Origin: Mytilus galloprovincialis
Taxonomy: Eukaryota; Mollusca; Bivalvia; Mytilida; Mytilidae
Assembly: GCF_965363235.1 (NCBI RefSeq)
Contig: NC_134838.1
Coordinates: 7,958,841-8,022,840 of the forward strand
DNA length: 64,000 nucleotides
Reading direction: 5' to 3'
Part shown: piece after piece, positions 54,380 to 64,000 of the stretch
Layout of the letters: each line of letters begins with the position of its first letter
Numbering within the stretch: the first letter of the stretch is position 1
Position numbers and translations under genes: made by a program
Notes under the pieces: model-generated
Databases searched by the model: none
Told to the model about the DNA's origin: nothing
What the model saw: the letters and a program-made list of their open reading frames with translations, nothing else

Positions 54380-55737
54380 CAGAGCAATATACAATAAACA
54401 CTTCCATGATGTTCCAATCTCACACTTCCGAACATAAGAGGAATAAACAACAAACATTTCCATGCTGTACCATTCTCACACCTTCGAACATACGAGTAAT
54501 ATACCACAAACACTTCCATGATGTTCCAATCTCACCCCTCCGAAAATACGAGCAATATTCCACAAACATTTCCATGTTGTTCCATTCTCACACCTTCGAA
54601 CATACGAGCAGTATACCACAAAAACTTCAATGCTGTTCCGATCCATTCTCACATCTTCGAACATACGAGCAATATACCACAAACACTTCCACGCTGTTCC
54701 ATTCTCACACCTCCGAACATAACAGGAATATACCACAAACACTTCCACGCTGTTCCATTCTCACACCTCCGAACATATGATCAGTATACCACAAACACTT
54801 TCATGCTGTTCCATTCTCACACCTCCGAACATAACAGGAATATAACACAAACACTTCCATGCTGTTCCATTCTCACACCTCCGAACATAACAGGAATATA
54901 ACACAAACACTTCCATGCTGTTCCATTCTCACACCTCCGAACATAACAGGAATATACCACAAACACTTCCACGCTGTTCCATTCTCACACCTCCGAACAT
55001 ATGATCAGTATACCACAAACACTTTCATGCTGTTCCATTCTCACACCTCCGAACATATGATCAGTATACCACAAACACTTCCATGCTGTTCCATTCTCAC
55101 ACCTTCGACCATACGAGTAATATACCACAAACACCTTCATGCTGTTCAATTCTCACACCTCCGAACATAACAGGAATATACTACAAACACTGTCATGCTG
55201 CTCCATTGACATACTTCCGAACATACGAGTAACATACCTCAAACACTTCCATTATGTTCCATTCTCACACCTCCGAACATACATGTATGATCAGTATACC
55301 ACAAACACTTCCATGCTGTTCCAATCTCACCCCTCTGAACATAAGAGCAATATACCACAAACACTTCCATGTTATTCCATTCTCACACCTCCGAACATAA
55401 GAGGAATATACCACAAACAATTCCATGTTGTTCCATTCTCACACCTCCGAACATAAGAGCAATATACCAAAAACGCTTCCATGTTGTTCCATTCTCACAC
55501 CTCCGAACATAAGAGGAATATACCACAAACAATTCCATGTTGTTCCATTCTCACACCTCCGAACATAAGAGCAATATACCACAAACACTTCCATGCTGTT
55601 CCTTTCTCACCCCTCCGAAAATACGAGCAATATTCCACAAACACTTCCATGCTGTTCATTCTCACATCTCCAAAAATACGAGCAATATTCCACAAACACT
55701 TCCATGCTGTTCCATTCCCACACCTCCGAACAGCTAG
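54380..55737 (+). repeat. 56-bp minisatellite, about 24 units
   Basis: Head-to-tail units of the type CCATGCTGTTCCATTCTCAC then ACCTCCGAACATA…CACAAACACTT, with substitutions and a few indels (extra bases near 54640 and 55285). Because 56 is not a multiple of three, frames rotate through the array. Few stops occur, so long spurious frames appear on both strands. Confidence 0.92.
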
Positions 55738-56935
55738 TTCGTGCTTCAATATTGAGGTATTAAAGAAACGCCATGAACCAAACATTTTAACTGATGAATG
55801 ACACAAATTTCAGTTAGACCTTCTGATACATTGATTGACTAATAAACTGACATAAAGTTATAACTATTCTTTTTTCTTGACAAAGAAAATCTAATATAGA
55901 CTACACAATAGATACATTCAAATTTTCTGCTTAATAACTTAATAGTAGATTCAATATCAATTCTTCAACACAACTGAATTAGACATTTATTAATTTACGA
56001 AATGATTTGTTGCCAGCGATGTTAAACATGTTTCCTGAACAAAGAAAACGTGTAGTGTTATATCTGGTCACTTGCGGTAAGCAACCACTTTTCGTGAAAC
56101 TGATCGTAAAATATTCAGATATGTTGATAGTTTTTATGATAAACACTTAAGATTAGGGTCTCCAACAGCACACACAAATTCATATACTAATATTTCCATT
56201 GTTCCCAAAAGATTCAAAGAAACATTAGCCTGATTAAGGGGAACGGGACTATTCGACTGCGCATAATTTCACGCATGAATTACCATGCACACGAACATTT
56301 TGTGTCGTAAATTCACTATTATCTTTTTGAATATTTTGATTGATTAAAAACATTAAATTATTGTATTTTTGTCACTAAAAAATATTATCGTTATTATGTG
56401 TATCTGTGAAAGGCTCAAAATGACATTTCACTCAATTTCACCATATTCCCGCCAAAAAATTGGGATTTAATGCAAATATATTTTTTTCCTTATGATATGT
56501 CGGGGGCGACCTTTAGGTTTTTTTTGCTTATTCTTTGAAGCTATATTTTTTATTTGCTAATTGTATGAAGCTATAATTCAGCTTTTTATATTACAGTTTT
56601 GGACCAAGTGTCACAGACAGTTTTTTTTAATATTTCGATAAAAATATGTCAACACCTCTATTTTCCCTATCATTTCACCCCTATTTTTCCGACCAATTTG
56701 ATCCACTCTCTGTAAAGATTAACATAACAAAAGAAATACGGCACTTCTGACATTCGACAAGTCCCGAGCCACCTTAAGTGGACTTATATATTTTGGTTCA
56801 TCAGAGCGTGCAAGAGGCTACATTAGATCTTACGATTGTAGACCACAACATCTCCTGAGGCAAATTTTTCATGTCCTAAATATACATTAAATATTTGCCT
56901 GTGAACTCTAAGGAAACAAGCAACAATCAATCAAC
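55738..56935. other. Non-coding, AT-rich
   Basis: No gene seen. The stretch ending near 56930 ('aaatatttgcctgtgaac…caacaatcaatcaa') resembles the retroposon tail at 62160-62283. Confidence 0.45.
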
Positions 56936-57115
56936 TTTCTATATTCTCTAATTATTATGACATTCTCCTGTTTTTAGTAGTTTCTATATTCTCTAATTAT
57001 TATGGCATTCTCCTGTTTTAAGTATTTTCTATATTCTCTAATTATTATGACATTCTCCTGTTTTTAGTAGTTTCTATATTATCTAATTATTATGACATTC
57101 TCTTGTTTTTAGTAT
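56936..57115 (+). repeat. 45-bp tandem repeat, four units
   Basis: Units start at 56936, 56981, 57026 and 57071 (TTTCTATATTCTCTAATTAT…), with one or two substitutions each. Confidence 0.92.
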
Positions 57116-57204
57116 TTTCAATTCATTGGTATACATTTCAAAATTTGTCACATTTAAAGAACAATTTGCCCTTCTCCCATCATAAACAATCACAACTATG
57201 GGGT

Positions 57205-57312
57205 TTGCATATTGTTGAAGGCTGTACTGTGACTTATAGCTGTTGATTTCTGTGTCATGTTTGTCTTTTGTGGAGAGTTGTCCCATTTGCAATCATACTA
57301 CATCTTCTTTTT
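57205..57312 (-). repeat. Interspersed repeat (AGAAGATGTGGTATGAT family)
   Basis: Blocks 'ttgttgaaggctgtactgtgac' and 'ttttgtggagagttgtc' match 45660-45830. Confidence 0.75.
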
Positions 57313-58636
57313 TATATATATAGATCATAAAAGTACTCTTTGAAAATCAGAGTGATTACATACATAAAACAAGTTTCGGACTTAAAATATTCATAAAACA
57401 TGACCAAGTATTATCTAACTTACAAATAAAATATCATTGAACTTCGCTGAGGATAGTTGAATAATGTCGTAAGTCAGGTTTTTTTGGGGGGGCTGGCTGT
57501 GGGTCGTTTTATTATGTATGCATAGTATATTATATAAATTATTTCTACTGCATTCAATATGTGACACTTTAATAAACAAATTATTAATTATTTATTTAAA
57601 AAAAAATCCAATTTCCTTAAGGCATTTGTTTTTCTTTCATTATTTTTCGCCATGTATTTCAGTGATTTCATAATTTTCTACACATTACCTGAAAATGTCC
57701 AGGCAATTTGTTGAATTGTTAAACCAAAATAAACTGCATCCGTTTACAAAAAACTCAGTATTCTTTTTAAGGTCAATCTATGTAATGCCTTTCAAGTTTT
57801 GTTCACACATTGTTGTCAATGTAATGGAATTTGATGCGACTGTCATACAAGTGAGGGGGCTAGCTAGCTTTAAAACCAGATTTAATTAACCATTTTCTAC
57901 ATTTGAGAATGCCTGTACCAAGTCAGCAATATGACAGTTGTTATCCATTCGTTTGGTGTGTTTGAGCTTTTGATTTTGCCATTTTATAAGGGACTCTCCG
58001 TATTGAATTTTCCTCGGAGTTCAGTATCTTTTGTGATTTTTCTTTTTACGTATTCATTTAAAACTGTATACGCTTTGTGCTTAGTACATATCTGATAACT
58101 AAAGTCCTTCCCAACTGATCTTTCGAGTTTATTATTATATTTCATTGTAACACCTTTTTAAAAGATTAACACTGCCGTACTATTTAAAGCCTCTCCAAAA
58201 CCAGGAACTAGTATCCATATGGTTGCCTTTTGGTTGCTGTTTATTTTTTATTTGATATAACTTATTTCTTTTTACATTTGAAAAGACATCTGGTCAATTG
58301 TGCCGATTCGAAAATTTAAAGATATAAAACGTAAATAAGTAAATGATAAACATAATTTAATATTGATACAAAGTATAGCCTATACAGTATTGATTATGAC
58401 AGCCCTTCGCCATGTCTAGTAACTGGAATATCACGAAAGTTCCAGCATTCAACTTTCTAACAAATACACAAATACTCTTGATAAAAATGCTTATAGTTTC
58501 TTTAGATGTTTTTACTTGTAAAATAATCCAGATCAATGATAAAATGTTGATAATATTCTGGACTTCGCAAGCCTCGAACTATTTGCATATGTTGCAGACT
58601 TGCTACCCATGGTCGATATAACAAGTGTATATGGAA
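57313..58636. other. Non-coding with one interspersed repeat
   Basis: 57785-58045 is a second long copy of the 35914-36180 family. Downstream is the probable 3' UTR of EP-like paralogue 2. No gene seen. Confidence 0.5.
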
Positions 58637-59032
58637 TTACATATTGTCTTGTGACATTAAAGTCTCGTCTATTGTCTCGTCTTGATTGTTATTATCGCTG
58701 TCCCTACTGTCATCTTTATAACTTTCTTGTGGAAGGCGTGCCGCGATTGAGATGATGTGACGTCTTTGTGGTACTGGTGTCCCGTTTGTACTGGTCTCAG
58801 TCGTTGGTGTATTACTCCTGAAGCTTCCTGTCGTAAAACTAACAAGTCTTCTGAACAACGAATCTTGACCTTGAGTTTTGCAGCAAAATGCGAATTTGCT
58901 TAACATCTCACGCCGGAATAAAATATACACCCATGGATCTAAAATTTGGTTTAAAGTTGCAAGTCGCAAGGTTAAAAGGTCAGCTTTTATGTTTCGCGAT
59001 ACAGTACGACTCTGGTTGATGATTATTCTAAC
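58637..59032 (-). CDS. PTGER4-like: Prostaglandin E receptor EP4-like GPCR, paralogue 2, exon 2 (TM7 and tail)
   Basis: It follows a T-rich acceptor (TTTTTTTTTTTTTCAG) and joins exon 1 in phase 0, giving a 393-residue protein. It begins VRIIINQSRTV, the end of TM6 into the third outer loop. TM7 has Arg285 in LRLATLNQILDPW, the expected ligand-carboxylate contact, and DPW at 294-296. YILFRREMLSKFAFCC gives helix 8 with a CC pair suited to palmitoylation. The tail (about 70 residues, Ser/Thr-rich, ending QDNM) has none of the repeats of paralogue 1. The usual database-style start at an internal TTG would drop the first 21 codons of this exon. Confidence 0.9.
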   Translation of the reverse strand, partial: VRIIINQSRTVSRNIKADLLTLRLATLNQILDPWVYILFRREMLSKFAFCCKTQGQDSLFRRLVSFTTGSFRSNTPTTETSTNGTPVPQRRHIISIAARLPQESYKDDSRDSDNNNQDETIDETLMSQDNM

Positions 59033-60764
59033 CTGAAAAAAAAAAAAAGAAATATAAAGTATATAAAAAAGGTCTTATAGAAAATAGGATACTATTGCTT
59101 TTATATTTTTGCGTTTTGTTTTTGCTTGTTTGTTTAGTTGTTGATTTTGCTTAATTCTTTTTTGTTTTGTTGATTTGTTATTAGTTTTGTTTACGTCGTT
59201 TGGGTTTGTTTTCGTGGTTTACACCCCTCAAACATATGAGAAGTCTATAGCTTATACATATAATGAGGAAACATCTATAAAAAAAAATAAGTAAGACGGG
59301 CCAAAATACAGATTCAATTTTTTATATGTATAAAATCGATAAACTCGACCCTATTTCAAATCTGCCTGTCATAGAAAAGTAATGAATAGACAAAACCAGT
59401 TTGAAACTACACAGTATTATTTCTAAGAGAGAACACGACCACTAAGCCTTCCTTTGTTTAAAAGATCCTCAAGTTGACGAAGCCTAAGACAAAAACTCAA
59501 TATGATCATACTGAGAGGCTATGGGACAATGTCTTTATCATAATTACAAACGCATTATTGACGTTTTATAACATTCTTTGGCATTGATTGTATGCTTGAG
59601 AACTCTACATATATCACAAGAACTGTACCCAATGGGGAGATATTTCTAGTTGAACATTGACAGTATGCTTTGACTCTCTATTATACCAAAAGGACTGTAA
59701 CCAAGGGAGAGATACTTCTAAATCACATATCAGTCTCGTCCTCCTTTCACATTACATCAACGACGACAATGGTGATCATCCTCAAATTAATGGTTTCTAC
59801 AGAAGTCTCTATCCATGTATAACTAAATGTACAGAAGTCTCTATCCATGTTTAACTAAATGTACAGAAGTCTCTATCCATGTATAGCTAAATGTCGACTT
59901 CAAATTTACAGAAGTCTCTATCCATGTATAGCTAAATGTCGACTTAGTAGTTTTGAAGTGTTTTCTTTTCAATGCTATTTAACTGCAGTTAGGGATTTTC
60001 ATCTTTAACATTTTTATATTTTATAAAAGGTATATTATAACTTTGAAAGTGTTATCATAAATTGGATGTCTTAGGGGGAAGATGAATTCATTTGCATTAG
60101 CACAAGTTAAATTATTGGCCAAGCTTTTAATACAAAGCTAGGTTATATTGGGATGTCCCTCAAACCTGAAACTAAACAAGTCGTGAATAAACTGTTGTCC
60201 TTTGTGTCTTGTTGTTTGGTGGACACATTTGATTTGCCTATTTAAAATTTGAAACTGTATTGAAAGCTTTCTTTGGACATTGTACAGTTCTTATCATTCT
60301 ACACTACTCATAACGTTCTCATGGCGCTGTTGTATAAACTTCACCAATCGACTTCGTAATTCATTCACCGACACAAAAATTGAGGACAACATAATTTCAA
60401 CAGCAGCTGGTTCCGTATTTTTAACTTGCATTTAGTAATAGAAATTAATTTATTCAATTTTGAATCCATGTACCTGTGTTTGGTGCATGCAGGTCAGTCT
60501 GGTATAGGTCATAAATGTCATAGAGTTTGGTGTTTTACTGCATTGATAACATAAAAATATGTTCAACACTGTCACATGTTAATTGCATATCCTGATTGAA
60601 GATATGTAATAGTTAGGTCTGTTAGTTTTTCTATTTGTGTGGGCGTTTTTTTTTAAATTTATTTATATAGTTATGGTTGCGAATTTGATTGACTACTTGA
60701 TAGATTTCATCATTGATATTTGTAAATTTTATCAAGTCATGAATAAATGAAATGCTTTACTTAC
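59033..60764 (-). other. 1.7-kb intron of EP-like paralogue 2
   Basis: Donor GTAAGT, acceptor TTTCAG. It holds a roughly 32-bp tandem repeat (59800-59945) and no gene. Same position and phase as the intron of paralogue 1. Confidence 0.9.
59800..59945 (+). repeat. About 32-bp tandem repeat, four units
   Basis: TACAGAAGTCTCTATCCATG occurs four times; the last two units add ATGTCGACTT, with a short spacer before the fourth. Confidence 0.85.
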
Positions 60765-61550
60765 AAGAAATGGCGCCCAACAAACAGCGAACACTACACA
60801 TATTGCTACTAGAAAAATGGTGATATAGACATCCGTCCGTGTTCTTGCTTTTCGACTAGTAACGCTTCCTCGACGAATTTGGCTTCTTTTTCCGGTAATT
60901 AGTCCAAGTATGACACAAACATTTAAAACAGCAGTTAGAAAGATTGTTCCAAGTCCAAGTGCAGAATAAAAGTATGCATAAAATTCATCTTCCGTTCTGT
61001 CGCCGAAGAAATTGAAGAAACACCATGTTTGTGGAAACTGCTTCACATTTTCACCAAGTCCAAACAACGGCAAGGCAGCAATCAACACAGAAAATAGCCA
61101 AATTCCAAATATAACAAAATTAACGATAGTGTATCTGGAAGCTGAATTATATTTGAATGGATGCAAGATAGCTAAATACCTATCTAACGCCATGGCACCA
61201 ACTAGCAAAACTGTTGCTAATCCTGAGAAAATCAACATAAACGACATATAGTGACACAACGGTTCACCTCCAACCCATTTCAAATTATTGTCATATACAG
61301 CAAAAGCCACCGGGGATGATGTAAGAATACCGAATAAATCTGTGATTGCTAATGCAGTTACAAATCTGTAAAAAACGTTCCATTTGTGTCGATCAGAACT
61401 CCGAACAAGCACAAAAATAGCAATAATATTTCCAACTACTCCCAAAGTAAATGTTATAGCCGACGGAACAGGCGATGGTTTGACGAAAGTTCTTGTGTTT
61501 GTGGCATTCAATGCATCGGTAAAGGTTGAAACCTCGGTAGTATATGCCAT
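60765..61550 (-). CDS. PTGER4-like: Prostaglandin E receptor EP4-like GPCR, paralogue 2, exon 1 (N-terminus to TM6)
   Basis: Class A GPCR, plasma membrane, prostanoid-type ligand. 262 codons from ATG 61550, with an in-frame TAA 12 codons upstream. Asn15 glycosylation site; TM1 GNIIAI; TM2 TALAITDLFGIL; Cys99 and Cys177 disulfide; LDRYLAI at 122-128; ECL2 block FPQTWCFF, where Gln replaces the Gly found in paralogue 1 and in most prostanoid receptors; third inner loop KRSQIRRGSVTSRKARTR, basic with phosphorylatable Ser/Thr; TM6 CWAPFL. It ends at a perfect GTAAGT donor. It lies 8 kb upstream (in gene direction) of paralogue 1 on the same strand: a tandem pair. Confidence 0.92.
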
Positions 61551-62869
61551 TGCAATAAATCGATTGTTTATAGCAGCTTACCAAAAATACCCTTTTTTCT
61601 GTACGAAATTGTAATAGTTTTGTTATATTTTAAATATAATTCGATGGCAAAATAAAGTAGTGTGTTATTAACTACTGGTAATTAACAACTGGTTGAATAA
61701 TTGTCTCTTATTTCCTTAGTATTGTTTAAACAAACTAAAAAGGGAAAGGAAACCACAAACAATATCACAGCAGCTTACTCTTCCTGAATGTTTCCTGCTG
61801 ATATCATGATATGACGTTCAGTAACAAATGTAGCTGTCGGGGGATTGGATAACTCAAACGTGAGTGGGTCTTAACTTGTTTAATAAAACACAGAGAAAAG
61901 TGTTCCAAATCTCTAGATAACATACAATTTTATAATGTATACTCAATATGCATTTAGATATTTAACAAAGCAGATATATGTCTACTAGAAATTTGAAAAT
62001 TCAAAAAAATGGCTCAATATTTTTATACAAAGATAAATATGTCAAATGTTGTTCTGTTTTCTGTCTTTATTGAGAGGTCGGTAGGTGACCTATTGCAAGT
62101 CTCCTGTCCACTGTACCCTTATTTCCCCTTGCAGTCAAAATTTATCCGACCTTAATATCAGACGCCTCTATTACAGGGCATACCTATTGTAATCATTTTT
62201 AATTTGTTCTCGTCTTAAATATGCATGTACTATTTGCCACTGGACGTTAAACATCCAACAATCAATCAATCAATCAATCAATTCTTTTTTTTTTACAATA
62301 AGTTTTGTCTATAGAGTGTCTGCATGTCATTTTGATTTTTGGTGGTGACATATTTGTTTGGGGGCATTGCATTTGCGCCACAAGGTTATATTTCATTATG
62401 CCATTTTACAGATAACATTTAACTGAAAAGTTCAAAATTGCGATACTCCTGAATTAGATTTTTTTAGAGTGTTCCCCTAGATAACTTAGTAAGTTCATAC
62501 TCATTTGTAATATAAAACTGAGAATCATTTAGGTTTAAAGTTATATGACGTTCATAGGTTTGCTATTTCAAGATGAGCATGTTCAATTTCGAGACTAGCA
62601 GGCCGTTAATTTTAGTATGGAGGGGATGTTTGTAGCCGATCATGGTTTTTCTCATTTTTGTAGGCCGCACGGTTATAATTTCTTACATCTTCTTTATTTA
62701 AACTTTGGTAACACAATTGTGTTTGAAATTAATATGAAAAATCTTTCATTCAGAACGTATTTATAGTGCTTAGTGATTTTATTATGGTTACGATGACTGA
62801 TTTTGGAGGAATGTGCTATACTATGCAAGCAAAAACTATGTTTTAAAGTCAGTATAAAAAATACAAAAT
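61551..62869. other. Upstream flank of EP-like paralogue 2; repeat fragments
   Basis: No gene. 62095-62283 resembles a retroposon 3' end ('atttgccactggacgttaaacatcc' followed by (AATC)n). Promoter elements could not be identified. Confidence 0.5.
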
Positions 62870-63215
62870 AGTCGATGAGACAACTCTGAACAAGAGACCG
62901 AATGACATTAAAATTAACAACTAAAGGTTACCATACGGCCTTCTAAATTTAACAAAGCCCATACCGGATGGTCTACTATAAAGGGCCCCACAACAACAAA
63001 TGTTAAACAATTCAAACGAGAAATTAACGGACTATTTAATGTTAACAAAAAAAGAAATGAAAAACAAATATGTAACACAGCAATACATTACAGGCTCCTG
63101 ACTTGGTACAGGCACATACATGCAGAATGTGGCGGTGTAAAACATGTAAGCGGAATCTCAATCATCCCCTAACCCTTGGACAGTAGTGTAACAGTACAAC
63201 ATACGAACGAAGTGT
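62870..63215 (+). repeat. Interspersed repeat, plus-oriented member of an inverted pair
   Basis: Ordered blocks 'gatgagacaactct', 'ccatacggccttct', 'gcccataccggatgg', 'acaggctcctgacttgg' and 'tgtggcggtgtaaaacatgt' match 63540-63900 in reverse order on the other strand. Confidence 0.8.
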
Positions 63216-63539
63216 AAAAACAGTCCTAGATATGTATTGAATTTCATTTTTCCTTTGACTGTTTAAACGTTTTTAAACTAAATCCATAGGATGTTGGATG
63301 TGTATTGATTGATAATTAAATCCTAGATGTATGATTTTTTAATGAGTTGTTATTGGCTTTGTACGAGCTAGCAGTAACTGCGAGTACTTTCAGATCTGTA
63401 CTTAATGTCTTTTTTTTTGTTGGGATGTACGAATACCCGGTCACGTCCACTCTGTGTTTTTGTTATATGTATTTCTAGTTGTATCCACGTATTGAGTTGA
63501 GCCTATTCTAACTGATTTTTATAGTTCGTTCTTTAGTTG
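63216..63539. other. Spacer of the inverted repeat pair
   Basis: AT-rich, nothing recognised. Confidence 0.45.
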
Positions 63540-63900
63540 CACTGTTGAACCAATGTCCCAGGTTAAGGGGAGGGCTTGGGATCCCGCTTAAAGTTTTAAC
63601 TCCGCTACATTATGTATGTATGTGCTTGTTTCAAGTCAGGAGCCTGTAATGCAGTGCTTGTCGTTAGTTGATGTGTTACATATTTGATTTTCGTTCATCT
63701 TTTTGTACATAAATTAGGCTGTTTGTTTTCTTGTTTGAATTGTTTTACATTTGGCATTTGGGGCCTTTTCCAACTGACTATGCGATATGTGCTTTGCTCA
63801 TTGACGAAGGCCGTACGGTGACCTATAGTTTTTAATTTCTGTTTCATTTGGTTTCTGGTGGGGAGTTTCTAATTAGCAATTATATCACATCTTCTTTTTT
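63540..63900 (-). repeat. Interspersed repeat, minus-oriented member of the pair
   Basis: 'ccaggttaaggggagggcttgggatccc', 'caagtcaggagcctgtaatg' and 'aaggccgtacggtgacctatag' are inverted matches to the copy at 62870-63215. Confidence 0.8.
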
Positions 63901-63942
63901 ATATAAACTCATTAGATGGATACAAATAGAAAACACTGAGGG

Positions 63943-63990
63943 AAACACATCAACTATAAGAGGAAAACACATCAACTATAAGAGGAAAAC
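63943..63990 (+). repeat. Short tandem repeat, two units
   Basis: CACATCAACTATAAGAGGAA occurs twice in tandem near the window edge. Confidence 0.8.
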
Positions 63991-64000
63991 AACGAAACAA

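Noticed and set aside
54274..55806. Several open frames of 66-168 codons on both strands
   Set aside because: They are frame-rotated readings of a 56-bp tandem repeat; the overlapping frames on both strands share the same DNA units.

Overview
The window is AT-rich metazoan DNA. Intron-containing receptor genes, a very dense load of decayed and young transposable elements and many minisatellites point to a bivalve mollusc. Several interspersed families look like ones I associate with mussels (Mytilus and relatives); that placement is recollection, not a database result. No bacterial-style operons, rRNA, tRNA or CRISPR arrays were found.

Layout. 1-9.1 kb: no host gene; decayed fragments of one reverse-transcriptase (RT) family, an inverted pair of minisatellite-bearing repeats, and foldback elements. 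9.1-20.2 kb: a nest. TTAA-flanked 13-bp inverted termini enclose a LINE with ORF1 and ORF2 in one frame separated by a single TAG, and a second, L1/Tx1-type LINE that is 5'-truncated, with a poly(A) tail and a 15-bp target duplication. 20.2-22.9 kb: repeat debris. 22.9-29.5 kb: an apparently complete, young Ngaro-type tyrosine-recombinase retrotransposon (gag with CCCH and CCHC-like fingers, RT-RNase H, tyrosine recombinase, SGNH hydrolase) in a split-direct-repeat layout A1-ORFs-B1-A2-spacer-B2. 29.5-43.5 kb: no host gene; a 2.1-kb Harbinger-like element filled with about 193-bp repeats, a 566-bp foldback, a ten-copy 46-bp array and further RT-family debris.

43.5-61.6 kb holds the only recognisable host genes: two paralogous two-exon prostaglandin E receptor-like GPCRs (EP4-like), both on the minus strand, with the same phase-0 intron at the end of TM6. 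The distal copy has a 1.7-kb intron. The proximal copy has a 7.7-kb intron full of mobile elements and a repeat-expanded C-terminal tail. A 24-unit, 56-bp minisatellite lies between them. 61.6-64 kb: repeat families, including an inverted pair.

How it works together. The two receptors look like a local tandem duplication in one signalling family (prostanoid sensing, probably Gs/cAMP by family analogy). The retroelements are autonomous or formerly autonomous parasites. The most unusual feature is that both long-ORF retroelements carry exactly one in-frame TAG between protein modules that are otherwise open.
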